Below are positions 23,859 through 36,077 of a DNA stretch of 64,000 nucleotides, in pieces. Position 1 is the stretch's first letter. Each line of letters begins with the position of its first letter. This stretch comes from Armillaria gallica (lineage: Eukaryota; Basidiomycota; Agaricomycetes; Agaricales; Physalacriaceae): NCBI GenBank assembly GCA_037576215.1, contig JBANDB010000007.1, positions 2,449,001 through 2,513,000 of the forward strand. The letters are read 5' to 3'. The position numbers and the translations under genes are program-made. The notes below the pieces were generated by a model. The model was not told where the DNA came from. It ran no database searches and was given only the letters and a program-made list of their open reading frames with translations.

Positions 23859-25060
23859 GTGTCTAAGCCAGGAGTATTATGAATGATCTCCATAAACGGG
23901 AGCGTTGAGACGGCCGAGAAATGGAAAACATACGCAGGTCAGTGGTGGTCGATGTGCGGATACTGGGACACGGTTCGGAGTCCGAAAGTCTGAAGGCAGC
24001 TTTTGCCACCCGCGTGCTCATCGACATCCTCTTGGCACATCAATGCATCACTGGCGCCATCGCAAATCCACCTGAATCGACCGCGACTTCTTCGGACCCT
24101 TCCCTCATGCATTGGACCTCGTCGACATACACCTCTCTGCCGGCCCTCTCTGGAGTGCAATTTACACAGGGCCTTTGGAAGGGCAACTCGGATAGCGAGA
24201 CTACCGCCTCCGGACAACCAGTCGTTGTTGATGTTGGAATCACCCATAGTCTGGGAGTGCAGACTAGGTTTAACAGATGCGGCTACCCAAGTCACTTTGA
24301 GCGTGTGCCGACCACCGAGTGACTCGTGGCTCTGTCGCACAGACGCTCCTTGGTGCGTTACTCATTCTCAGGCGCTTATATGCTGTTGATGCAATATTTA
24401 GTATGCAACTCGGACTCTAGGCATTGCCTCCGCGGACTCGACAAGTGCTCTTCGGCTCTCGAGCTACAATCCTTCGCATAGACTAGGACGTCAACTAAAA
24501 ACATGGCTCAGGACTTCCGCAACTCGTATGAAAGGGCATCTCATTCATCGTGAGTGCGTCGTTGGTCTACTGCCATAGTTTCATTGTCCCATTTCTAGGC
24601 GGTTTTGGATCGTCTTATTATGGTTTGCCCTCCCGTTAGCGCTTTAGCCTCCGTCTTCGTATCCATGGTATACGATGGTGCCCGCCCGTATGCTTCATAC
24701 TGGATCTCATCGTTTTCGGCGCGCAAGGAAAGTTGGACTCCATAAGACTTAGGATTGCCGAAGGTGTGCTCTCTTTTCATGCACACCGCGTTTCTCATCG
24801 ACTAAGCAGTGTCGTTCAACTGCAAGATGCTTGGCTCATACGTGTCATGAATGCGTACTTCGACTGAGTACTTTCGCACTCGATTAGTATGCGGCACAGA
24901 CGGCCAGCTAGCGGATTCGGGGTGCGTCGACTCTCCTTTGGATGTTTTCACTTGGAACTAACCTGTGCTGCTATGTTGGCAGACTCATATTCGTTGCCCA
25001 TTCCTTCATCGACAACCCATCGCAAAGTAGAACACACCTTCATCGACCATACTCACCTTG
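23859..25060. repeat. Segment R, copy 1 (unit C)
   Basis: Begins GTCTAAGCCAGGAGTATTAT and matches 55421-56440 (copy 3) and 51640-52560 (copy 2). A spliced-looking motif is conserved in all three: GGACTTCCGCAAC...TCTCATTCATC followed by GTGAGT and a CTAG acceptor about 55 bp later (24503-24600 here). Only this copy keeps an ATG (24504), and the following frame is short. I cannot assign a product. Confidence 0.55.
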
Positions 25061-27080
25061 CCGCCGGACGCTACCATCGACCTGCAAAGCACGACCATGA
25101 TGCCTCTTGCAACACGGCGACGATATGCTCATCTTGCTGGATGACGACAGTTGCGGCGGCACACCACAGAGAGTCGTCGGAGTCGACTAAACCGATGGAT
25201 ATCCAGGAGGGTCGTAGAAGTGTCACTGCGCTTGAAGGCAGACTAAAGAAAGGGAGTACATAGATTCTGCGATGGACGTATCTCCAGTGGCGTAACATGC
25301 TGCTCTACGCGTACAGAACACTCCGATCGAGAGGATTAATTTGCTACAGACACATAATTGACAATGGGCGGTCGGTCCTCTGAGTATCAGAAAATACGCA
25401 CAGAAAGAAGTGTCGGGGATGCCATTGCTTTCACTTTCACTGGCATTCCATTTCCTCAGCCTCTTACGACAGGTCAGCACCAGATATCAGCCCCTGCCGT
25501 ACCACCGCTACACTGTGCACCTCGTTCAATACCGGACAAGGAACCGCAGAGAGAGAGGAGAAAAACCGAAATTATTCTTCCAACGAGTACGAGCTTCTTT
25601 CCGTTCTGCATTGTACGAACGCCGTTATTCTGATAACTGTGCTGTGTTCTTGACGTCTTTGTAGCTGTCCCTGTAGAGGCAAAACTCCAATACCTTCAAG
25701 CTCTGGCGATCGTCATTGATGTCCGGGGACTTGACGGTTCGATGCACCTGCCTACGCGTTATTTGGAATCTTGACAACCTCAGGAACCCAAGCTCACTGG
25801 TGCTCGTCCTCCGTTTTAGCGGTCTCACTTGTCCGCTATATTGTGGTTTCGTGTTACTTGAATGGACGACTCTCAAAGAAGTTCACAATCTTTTTGGAAA
25901 CCCTACATTCCGCTCTCCTTTCTCAGACTAGTGGTGGTATACACTTCATGCTAGGACTGTCCTCGTCACGGGGCCGTTGAGACCAACAATGTCGGACATG
26001 CGCTTCGTGGGACTTCCACAAATCGGCGTTTCTTCATTTTATCTGTTGGTTAGGAGGCGTTTCTTGCTTCTACCGTTCATGGGATAGTGATACGGTAAAG
26101 GTGAGTACAGTTCGCTACGACCGCGTTTGACGCCTAAAATCTAATAATTAATCAAGATCCCGACTTGGACATCTCATCCTCAACATGATGATAATACCTC
26201 TCTCTTCAGGTGTGTAGCGCTAGCATTTACCTGTCCTCAAAATATGCGAGATGGACACTGAGATTTTTTTTTTCTTCGCAGACTTGACCACTTTCCTCTG
26301 AGCACGGCGGCATAGTTTCGTGTTTTATCTTCATAACATCTTGTCCGCATAGTAATCGAACATCCGAAAATGTCCTTGCTTATAATCGTGCTGTTTACGC
26401 CACAAAACCGAATCCCTTGATTGGCGTCTGTCTGATCTTGAGTGGTAACATGATATTCAGTTCCTTTGGTGGGTTATCCGAATGATAAAGCTGGATTACT
26501 CGGCATCTGTGGCTTGTTCAAGGTACTCACAAAAATTCAATAACTATGGGTGGTTGTGGGGTAGACCGACCATGCGGAATGCAAGAGAATTCCCATCTTG
26601 TCAATGATCCCCCGATAGCTGCGCAATGATTGGCGCCCGGAGCCAACGATGGACCTCTCAGATGCTTCCTCGCCATCTATATACATCGCTCGACACCTCC
26701 GCGGCTTGACCTTGCTCCGAGTCGTGACCTGGGTACCAAGTGTGCAATCCTAGTTGATATCTAAATTAGTGCTAATCACCAGTTACACTTCCATAGACTT
26801 GCGCTTGCCTTCGTGTAATACCACCGAAATTGCAGTGCATACTGCTCCGGGAAAAATGGAAGGACACTAACGGCAGACCGCCGAGGATCTTGTGGTTTTC
26901 TTCTTTCTCCGCAGTGAAGCAGTAGTCACAGCTTACAGCATCTTCGCATAAAAGCCCGACCCGTGATGCTATAGAAGTGCTGTAGAACTCTAGACACAAA
27001 GTTCACCGCATGGTGTATACAGCTATATACAACGCTTTCTCTTCCATTACACCATCATCGTCGAGCGTGTGAGCATTGAA
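25060..27080. repeat. Upstream module and promoter of unit C
   Basis: Collinear with the orphan copy at 52740-54030 and with units A, B and D. The last 120 bp hold the degenerate NLR promoter block. The first ATG used by A and B (ATGAACACTGAAATGG) is GTGAGCATTGAAATGG here, leaving the internal ATG at 27081. Confidence 0.55.
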
Positions 27081-30000
27081 ATGGACAACCAGTGAGTCCC
27101 TTCACGATTCTTAGATTCGTTTTTGCTCATAAATGATGACCAGATATCGCTTTCGTCGGATCAAAGGTATAGTCACTTCTACTTTCACATTCGCGGTCTT
27201 TTCGCTGAGCGCTCTTATTGACTAGCTATCGAACTACTCAACCTACCCCCAGAATGGGATAAACGGTCGTATCATCTCAAGATCTTTGCGGGAAATGTCT
27301 CCAAAAAGACCAAGACGTACAAGGTGAAGAAGAAAGCCCGTGGGACGACCTCGACACCCAGATGGACACTCGATCTTGATCTGTAAGGGCACCAACATAT
27401 CATATGAGTCCTAGCTCATCGCATATCCAGAAGTACCATCAAGGAATCTGAGACATTTCAGGTGGACGTATACTACCGTCAGGGCAAGGGGGAGTATCGA
27501 AGTCTTGGTTTTTCTGAGGGATTGATCCGAGAGATTCTGATTGGTGAAAGCAACAGTAAGCACCTTGAGAGCACCTTGCACTCTCCGCTGTTAGTATCTA
27601 AACTTTATGCGCTAGCTATCATCGTCATACCTATACGTAGCAAGCTTGCCTATGCCAACGTATCTTTAAAGATCTTCCGGGAAGACGCCACTCTTATCAT
27701 ACAATCGGCAAGTGAGGACCAAGACATGTCGGCCGCACCCCCGAACGGTCCATTGAATACCATCGATCTCGGAACTCGGGATGCCTCAGATTTGTCGCGG
27801 AGTCTGCAACCCGAGGCGATTGCTGCGAGTTCGGTGGAAGATTATTGGGCAACAGCAGGAAAGGTCGTCGACGAAACCGCAAGGCCAAATGATCCCTTGG
27901 AATGGATCTCGACACTGATTGATGGTATTGATACTGTGGAGAATGTGATTGATGCATTCATGGACGTGAGCACGTTCCTTACGATCAAATTCTAGGTTCT
28001 AATTGAGCACTTCCAGCTACACCCTGCTGCTTCAATAGCATGGGGCATTATTTCTTCTTGCGTTGATGTAAGTACTGGCCTTGATGGAAGCAGGACGACC
28101 AGCTGACGGCGCTCTTTCGGATAGATCTTGAAACAGGAGACTGAACGAGATAAAACCGTACTCCGACTGTACGAAGCTATGATCACGACCTACAAGGAGG
28201 CGAGCGACGACCGCTTGCTGTGGCGGCAAAAGCAGTTGGAACCGATCTATAAGTCATTGTTTCAGACCACGAACGAGTGCGGGATGTTCATCAATGGATA
28301 TGTGAAGAAAAACCGCTTTAGTGCGTCTGTCGACCCTTTGCAAAACATGGATATCTAAGACCTATTTCAGAGCGCTTATTTTCACTGGACGTGAAACAGA
28401 AAGCAGAAGAATTCATTCAAGGGTTCGCAAATTTGCGGGAGCAGTTGAATTCGGGTGTAGCAAAGGACGCACTTGTTGTGACATTGGGTATCAGAGCCAA
28501 TGTTGACATACTTGGTATGTCTCTTCGAATCGCTCAGGGAAACGATCAACTCCTTGATGTCATGGATTGCAGGATGCGACGACACGGTCCTTTGGTGTAG
28601 TGGTCTGGCGGGGACAGGCAAAAGCTCAGTTGTTGGCACCCTCCATAAACTTCTCTCCTCTCAGATGAGTGGCCGTAGTCGCCTTGCTACTTTCATTCGT
28701 TACGACCGGATCAATTACCGGGACTCGTCAGAACTCATCACGTCCATTGCCTACTCTTTGGGTATGTTCGATCGGCGCATAGGCAATGCCATCGCTAAAG
28801 CTTTGGGTGCATCTGAGTCCCGGGCTGCAGTTAAAATGCCTGTGTCCGAATCACGTACTCAGTTTCGACTTCTCCTGCAGGAGCCATTGGAGATGATCCA
28901 GGAATTACAAGATGAAGGGCCTTTGGTTGTCATCATTGATGGTCTTGATGAAAGTGATGTGTCAAAAGAGTTGCTGGAAGTACTTGCGGATGGGTTTGGG
29001 CTGAAATTGCCATTCATGCGGCTCATTATCTCAAGTCGGCCTGAGGAAAAGATTTTTCGTGTTTTCAAGAACTGCCAGCATCTCCATCGCTATCCTTTAG
29101 ACACCTCCTCAGCTGAGGTGAAACATGACATACGGCACTACATCCAGCAAAGGTTTGCCAGCATTGAAGATAAAACTGTCTAGCGAAAGTACAATGAGCA
29201 AGATGTTGTCACTCAACTGGCTGAGCGGGCAAGTGGGCTCTTCATATGGGCAGCCACAGTCTGTTTGTTCTTGTGCACATTTCCCAGTCTTCAGAGGCTT
29301 GAGGCATTACTCCAAACTACAATTCCAGCAGATGCAATGGAGGCTCTGACAATATTGTATCAAACTGCACTGGAGACCATTGTATTGGAAGTATATGGTA
29401 AAAGAGAAGACATCCAACAATGCATTCGTGCAGTGTTAGGTGCCCTAATTGTCCGGCAGTGCATAATAACAGTGCCTATGCTTTCTGAGCTTGTTCTGCA
29501 AGAAGAAGACCCTTCAGTGCAGTTTATCATTGACAAGTTAGGAAGTGTGATACAAGAGTCAGATGAGGATGGGAGCCTGGAGCTTATCCACAAATCATTT
29601 GATGACTTTCTCCAGGATCATAGCAGATGTGGGGATGGATGGTTTATAGATGTGAAGGAGCATGAAAAGGAGCTTGTTCAGCGATGTCTGCTGTCCTTGA
29701 TGATGTTTTTGGAAAATTGGATGTCACATAGCGATCACCTCAAGGATCAGGCCCAGCTTTGCAATGTTGAGCTGTCTAAGGGTGGAAAGTATGCTGTGAG
29801 GGTTTTTAGCTTACATTCTGATATGTTGCTTGAGCTTGGGATCAACACTTTTTATTTCTTGTTTGAGCATTACTTCTTACTCTGGGCTGGAATCCTTCAT
29901 GCCACATTCCTGGCAGGCCATCCAAGGGAATGGTCAGAATTGTTCTATCTTCGCAACACACTTCTCAAGATATTTCCCCAAGTCAATGTAAGCTGTTTAT

Positions 30001-31424
30001 ATTCTATAGATATACACAATCTCATTGTTGCTTTTATCTAGGCTAGTACAGACCAAAGCATTCGCACATATGTCTGTCATGCCTTCTTACTCTTGGAGTG
30101 TATCATCACATGTCAAGGACACTCTGCACCAGTGTATGAAGGGATATCCTTATCACCTTCCAACAACATCATTTGCAGAGACTGGAGGACTCAAGGCTGT
30201 GGTGTTGATACCCCTGTTGACAAAGAACGTCTGCTAGCTCTTGTACCTTATCCATTGTTTCACAGTGATGATTAGAGCTTGTCTGTATTCCAAGGCTCTC
30301 AGTGTATTTGCTCTGAGTTCCCAAGCTTCTGTAACCTAAACTCTTGTAACAATTCTATGCTGTTCAACATTGACACAGGGAGGATACTGGAACAATCATC
30401 TGCCACATCAGTGCTTTGCTTTCCCAATTTGCAATTACCAGGCTACAACAGGATTTCTTTTAAACAGATGGATGCCAGTGTTCAAATCATTAGGCTTGTG
30501 TGTTGGTCATCTAAGGATAAATTTGTGTTCTCCCCTCTTATACAATATGAAGTCATTAAGAGATGGCACAACAGTGACACTAGTGATGATTGGGACCATT
30601 ATGCTGACAGCAGTGACTCAACCATGTTCATTTCTATCCTCAATACTCAGACCTCTTGCTGTGACAATTACCTGCTTCCTGGATGGAATGAGGGCAGTAA
30701 CTTTGTGGTTCAATACACACATGGATTATTCATTGTTGACAAGGATTTAGGCTTGACACTCAAAATTGAATCAGGCATTGCTGGCTGCCAGGAATGGATA
30801 ACCCTGGATGGCTTTGCAAATACTACTGATGGGTTTACTGTCATGGAAGATGGATCTAGATTGCTAGGATGGATGGATGCTACAGACACAATATTGTTAC
30901 AAGAGTGGGAAACATCAACAGGTATTCTATGCTCTGAAGGCATATATGGCAAGTTATATAGCCTTTGTTCTATGATGATACTGATGATTCAGAATACAGG
31001 TTTTCCTGGTTTAGATAGGAGCAGTCATATTCTTAGTTGTCAGATGTCACCCAATGGCTCAAAGATTGCCATCTATGATGAAAAACACTTGACATGCATA
31101 TTTGACATCACATCTGGGTCAGGTACAGATATCACAGACCCTATAGAAGTCATCAACACATATGGTTTGCCAGTGTGGTTTCCAGATAGTGAGAGAATTG
31201 CTTACTATCGACATGTGGGTATATTAGAATTGTATTCAGCTAAATGCAAGTGGTTAGAGATTGGTGTTCAATGTCCTGGGAGCAGACAAAGCACCATAAT
31301 TCACTGCTGGTGGGGGTGCAACAGTGACAAGAATATGTGGCGAATGATTGTTAATGCCAATGGGACTAGGCTGATTACTCAAGACAATGAGTCACACATG
31401 ATATGGGATGTTTCAGATTCATAG
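27081..31424 (+). pseudogene. C2-NACHT-propeller NLR-like pseudogene C
   Basis: The exon pattern of B is recognisable: 27081-27091, 27144-27166, 27226-27382, 27431-27555, 27616-27965, 28017-28067, 28125-28320, 28371-28514. A deletion at about 28537 removes the splice acceptor and some 30 codons before NACHT. NACHT resumes with Walker A GLAGTGKSS and Walker B LVVIIDGLDES. Stops follow at 29181-29183 (TAG where B has TGG) and 30273-30275 (TAG). The propeller part ends at 31424. From about 29.25 kb onward the sequence has lost nearly all CpG compared with B, a sign of methylation-driven decay on the side facing the transposon nest. Not expected to give a full protein. Confidence 0.85.
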
Positions 31425-31691
31425 AATATTCATCTGTATTGTAGGATACTGGTATACTTCTCTCATGTTCTCTTGGTCTCATGGTCCTAAAATTATCAAG
31501 TGTTAGCCTGTTCAAAAGCAATATTCAAGCCATTATACAACAAACAATACAGTAATCAACTGGTCTTTTGTATGCCACCACTCCTTTGTACACCATCTAG
31601 AACATCATTTCTCTGATATTCTTAGATGATCTTGGTACTTAAAATTTAGTATAAAATCCATGCTTCAAATTGAGATACTTGCTAGGGCTGT
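31425..31691. other. AT-rich spacer, no gene
   Basis: The 3' flank of pseudogene C, CpG-poor. No RNA gene or open frame is seen before the CACTG element begins. Confidence 0.6.
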
Positions 31692-31853
31692 ACACACTGC
31701 ATGAAGAATCTAATATTTTAACTTAAAATATTGAATTCTATAATTATTTATTTTTTCTAACATCTAAGTTAGAATATTAAAAAATTATTTTGAATATTAT
31801 TTCAATATTCTTGTTTATTGAAATAATATTGGAAATTTCCCAAGTATCACAAA

Positions 31854-31957
31854 CTAATTGGTCGACGAGTGTCCAACCGATCGTACGAGTTTATGGAAAA
31901 AAGCCCATTGGGCACAAGTCCAATTGAAATCAACCAGGCGCCGCATGTATGAGCACT
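31854..31957 (-). repeat. Ngaro split direct repeat B2
   Basis: Starts ACTAATTGGTCG on the plus strand and matches B1 at 32935-33037 over about 103 bp, with mainly C/T and G/A differences. A stretch of about 135 bp (31958-32093) separates it from A2. Confidence 0.8.
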
Positions 31958-32093
31958 GGGAGGGAGACATAATGGTACATGAGATAGTAAACTAAAAAAG
32001 TCTGTAAGTCTGAGTCTGTATGTAACCAGTCTGAGTAGTCCAAGACAATGATGTCGTTGATGTAGTCCATAATGTCTATAATGTTCAGGGAGG

Positions 32094-32933
32094 GTGTGAA
32101 GAAATGGTGCTCTGGCAGAACAAGTAAGAAACTTTGTACTATTACAGAAAAAATGAAGAGATGTACCTGACGGTTCAGCGAGAGCGCTAAGTGACTCGTG
32201 CTGAAACCACCAGGCATATATAAGATAGAGCTCAGCGCTTCACGACCACATCACATGATATTCACGTGATGGCTGTGACATTTCGTCCAAAAAATCAGTC
32301 TTTCCTTTGGGGCATCAGCTGTACCCCCATTTTAGGAAATCTGCTTCCTACAACATGTAGATATTTCTATTTACAAACTTTTGTTGGGAGCCGATTCTCA
32401 AAAAAGGGAATATTGATCATGCCCCAAGGGATTTACCACTTAAATTGGACTACAATGCGAGACTACTTAGCTAGCTCAAAAATACTAGAGATATTGCACC
32501 AAACTAAATGAAATACTTCCAAGGATAGGTCAAAGCAAATGTATGCTAAGTGCGCTCATATCCGACAGGATACAAAGGAGTTGAGCAAGCGACATGGCTA
32601 ATTTAGCGCAGCTGTCACACGAAGTCACAAACTATGTGATGTGGTCGTGAAGTGCTGAGCCCTATCTTAATCCAAGTTGAATGAGAGACATGGGGATGAG
32701 CTGTGGAGCCCATTAGGTTCTGTGAGGCTGCAAAATGTGGCATGTACTCATGAATGAGATGGCCAAGACTCCCAGGGGAGGCTCCTGTGGGGAGGCTGAG
32801 ACTGCACATGCTTGATATGGAATTATGCACTATAGAGCAGCCGATGCCTATGAGAAAGCATGAGGAGAGATAGAAACTGATTAAGGATTCTCATACCAAT
32901 TAGACTTATGTAAAAAACCTTTCTTTAAACCCG
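32094..32933 (-). repeat. Ngaro split direct repeat A2 (contains a MITE)
   Basis: Matches A1 at 47588-47978, apart from the 445-bp element at 32223-32667. It abuts B1 directly at 32933/32935, as the split-repeat model requires. Confidence 0.85.
32223..32667. mobile_element. TA-flanked MITE, 445 bp, 34-bp inverted repeats
   Basis: The ends begin AGATAGAGCTCAGCGCTTCA and, on the opposite strand, AGATAGGGCTCAGCACTTCA: two mismatches in 34 bp. TA borders it at 32221-32222 and 32668-32669. The empty site is visible in repeat A1 near 47715 (GGCATATATAGTCCAAG). No coding capacity. The TIR differs from that of the 806-bp element, so it is a separate family. Confidence 0.88.
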
Positions 32934-32934
32934 A

Positions 32935-33037
32935 CTAATTGGTCGATGAGTGTCTGATCAATTGTATGAGTTTATGAAAAAAAGCCCATTGGGCACAAGT
33001 CCAATTGAAATCAACCAGGCACCGCATGTATGAGTGC
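32935..33037 (-). repeat. Ngaro split direct repeat B1
   Basis: Starts CTAATTGGTCGATGAG directly after A2 and ends near GTATGAGTGCT, matching B2 at 31854. Confidence 0.8.
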
Positions 33038-33089
33038 TATTGGGTAATAGAACTGAAGGTGTGTTGGGAATGTACATGGTGTTGTCAGA

Positions 33090-33915
33090 TGAAGGGGGTG
33101 CAAGTGTCAATCATGGCTTGCAGGATGATAGGATTCTTTTGATTATAGATTTTGAATGCTTTTGAGGACCACCGTCTGTGTCCCTGAATGAGGTATGGCA
33201 GGACACCTTGCTCAGCAAGATCAGTGGCACCTCCAGCTCACATGGATTGTCCGGTGATGTCCTTTAAGGGAAAGATCTGCTGTAGCCTCTTCATGAACCA
33301 AGTGCGAGTCAGTATGGAACCAGCTGCTGTCACCCATAAGGCAGGGTGGATGAGGTGTCAAGGGTCTCTGAGTGTGAGGTAATGCCAAAAAACAAGAAGA
33401 GGGTTGAAAGAGGGATCGCTATTGGTTGGGATGATGATCTTGTTGCCTTTGAATGCTGTGTCAGCCCTGTGAGTGGGCAAGAAAAACACATAGCCTTCAG
33501 GGAGCCATTCAACCAATGTTCTATGGACGACCTTTCTCCAATTGCATGCCTTCTTCGTGTCTGGCATGCTCATTTCAGTGAGGCAAAGAAGGCCATTGAA
33601 GCCAGTGATGAGTAAAGCCAGAAAGAGGCAGTCGTCATAGTCAGAGGATTGGGCAAACATTTTGATGGCATGGCAAATGTTGTCATGAGATAAAGGAGCC
33701 TTCTGTTTTACTTGCAAGCCCTTTAGTCTTTTGCAGCCTTTAAGAGTGTGGCTGATCATCATGGAGTTTCTGACCTGGTGCATGTCCAGGAAGAAATTCT
33801 CAAGTTGATTGCAGATGCCGGAGAGGTAGGAAGATACAGAATTGGGTTTAATATAGGCAGACATGAAGACGACGTAGTAACTCATAGTGTTGATTGGGTT
33901 TGACAGAAAAATCAT
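33090..33915 (-). pseudogene. Ngaro tyrosine recombinase, inactivated
   Basis: The YR pattern of DIRS-like elements is clear: GFNGLLCLTEM...PD, then YVFFLPTHRAD, then W near 33310, a GQSM-stop-AGGATDLAEQG stretch, QGHRRWSS and a tyrosine in KIYNQKNP. The first catalytic arginine (GLLR in the family) is a cysteine, TGC at 33583-33585. The H-x-x-R motif has become Q-x-x-stop, with TGA at 33238-33240, and another TGA lies at 33358-33360. The C-to-T direction of the Arg losses fits CpG deamination. In the family this enzyme integrates the circular cDNA. Confidence 0.85.
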
Positions 33916-34074
33916 GTATTTTGCAGAATGTAATGTAGGAGTTTAACGTGGAGTTGTAGAGACCAAGAGTGGCTGTGTCGATAGCAGAGCCTAGAGCGAG
34001 ACACTGCTTGTGATAGAGCTTCTCCAGGGACCAAGGTTCACAAGTCCTTTGTCAGGACCCTGGAGACATGTCAA

Positions 34075-35595
34075 TCAACATTTTGATGCCCCCAGCATGT
34101 CGTGAGGGGGTACAAATGGTAGAACAATGAGGCAAGGGACTAATTCCCAGGCTTTAGAGAACTTTGAATGCAACAAAGCATCTGCAACATCATTCTCTGA
34201 GCCAGGGATATGCAATACTCTAAAATCAATATTGTGAGAGATCATCATGTCGACTGTGGACTTCAGTATAGGATTGTAAGTCAGCAAGGCTCAGAGGGAG
34301 TTGAAAATGTTGACTGTGTTGGAATTGTCCATGAAAATTGTTACATGTTTCCTCAACTTGGGGGATAGAGTATTTGCAGTCCAATGGACTGCAGCGCAGA
34401 TGCATAATGCCTCAAAGAAGAAGAAGATTTCTTCGCTATCTGGCAGCTCAGGTGTAGGGTACACAAAACCGCAGGCTATTCTAGAGACCCAGAAGCCCAT
34501 GCCATCGAGACATGTGTCACAGAGAATAGTGATGGTGGCGTCCAGAATTGGGTCCCAGTCTAGAGAGTCAAAACAGCAGATCCTATCCAACCTCTCGACA
34601 TGATCTGCAAGCCAAGTAAGATCCTCCTTGACAGCATTGTTCAGTGCAATCCCCGCATGTGGGTTTGTCTTGTCTTTCATCTTTGTGTACACATTGCAGA
34701 GTCCTGGCTTGAGGAGTGGAAAAACATTGAAAGCCCAATTGGACCAACCTGCAATCTGCTGGTATTCCTGCAAGTTGCGACAGTTCGATGAGGCGAAGTG
34801 TTGAATGGCAAGAACAAGGTCAGACTTGGACTCTTTGGGCATAGTGGCTGTCATCGCATTGGGGTCAACCTTGAAACCGATGACTACCAGCTGCAAGCCA
34901 AAAAGTTGCTTTGGTTTACTGTGAAGCACACTGAGATGATCCCATAAGTTGAGCAGCTTTGTCTGCTTGGCAGGATAGAACATGTCATAGGGCCCGTAGT
35001 ACTCCAGTTTTCCCCACTTGTCAAACCCAAAGTCATCGTTGACATAGCATCCCAGATCTTCAATATCTTCAATGTTGATTGCTATCCAAGTGATCAGGCT
35101 GTTGATGCTGTACCAAACTTGGCCAGATCCCCTTCCACCAAAGTTATTATTGCAGTCAACAGTCCTTGTCAAGACTTCAATCTCTCCAGCAGCTATCTGC
35201 TCACTGGTGAGGTATCCCATTGTTACTACCTGCTTGAGTTCCCACAGAGGATGCATCAGACAAAGTCAATAGGCTTTCAAGACATCGGACTTGAAGACAA
35301 CAAGGATCTTCTTAGCATTGGCTGGTGATTTCCATCAGTGACACAAGATAGCTGAGAATAGCATATGAAGTCCATCAAGACATGATCCTGTGATATTGGA
35401 GTGATGAATCATTCAATTTGGTGCATGAGAGCTGGCTGACATATTGGAAACCATACGAAAGTCTTCGGAATGGGGTTTGGGAACCATGTGTACCAGGGTG
35501 CTATACATTCCAGGCAGCAAGTCTAGTCTGAACGACTCAGAGAAACACCCAGCATCAATTTCTTTATTCTGGTACTTGCTGATGAACTGCTGTTC
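34075..35595 (-). pseudogene. Ngaro reverse transcriptase-RNase H, 3' part
   Basis: Motifs in order on the minus strand: VPKPHSEDFRMVSNMSA near 35440; FKSDVLKAY followed by TGA near 35280; LITWIAINIED; YVNDDFGF near 35035; GWSNWAFNVFPLLKPGL; IFFFFEALC and FMDNSNTVNIF (RNase H); and HIPGSENDVADAL near 34205. The catalytic pair is YVND rather than YVDD (AAC at 35038-35040), a G-to-A change at a CpG. The upstream part of the frame continues at 44990 beyond the Ty3 insertion: removing that element and one target copy joins SVME to QQFISKYQ in frame. Confidence 0.85.
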
Positions 35596-35985
35596 TGTTA
35601 TGGTCGGACTCGGGAATAACAATCAAGGCGATCTAAGGCTGCTTTGTGTTTGGGCAGTCATCTTAGATACCATTGTTGCTACAGCGAGGCGATAAACGCT
35701 TAGACTCTCGGTGAGCAATGTGGAGAAAAGTCCGGTGTATAGAAACTTAGCTCAAAGCTAGGGTACAAGTGTGTAGACTAGCTTACTTATATACGGTTCA
35801 TCTAGTTCTAAATATATACGTGTCCATCTGTCAAACGAGTGTCAGGAGGCATGGAAGCTGGCTGGTTACCATGCGTCTTGGTGAAAATGCTGGAGTCGTA
35901 CGATCTGGTGCTGGTATGCCGAGGTGCCGAGATGCTGAGGTGCTGAGATAAGATAAGATAAGGAAAAAATAAATAAATTGTAACA
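35596..35985 (-). repeat. 3' LTR of Ty3 copy 1
   Basis: Starts TGTTATGG and ends TTGTAACA on the plus strand. By eye it differs from the 5' LTR at about 17 of 390 positions, nearly all transitions. Confidence 0.92.
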
Positions 35986-35997
35986 TTACCCCCTCGT
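35986..35997 (-). other. Polypurine tract of Ty3 copy 1
   Basis: On the minus strand the run GAGGGGGTAA lies directly before the 3' LTR, the place of the plus-strand primer. Confidence 0.7.
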
Positions 35998-36077
35998 TAA
36001 GGCAGGTGTCCCGACTGCTAGTAATCTTTGTCTCCCATCGGGGGTTCTTCGTCTTTGCTGTTGTTGTCCCAATATTC

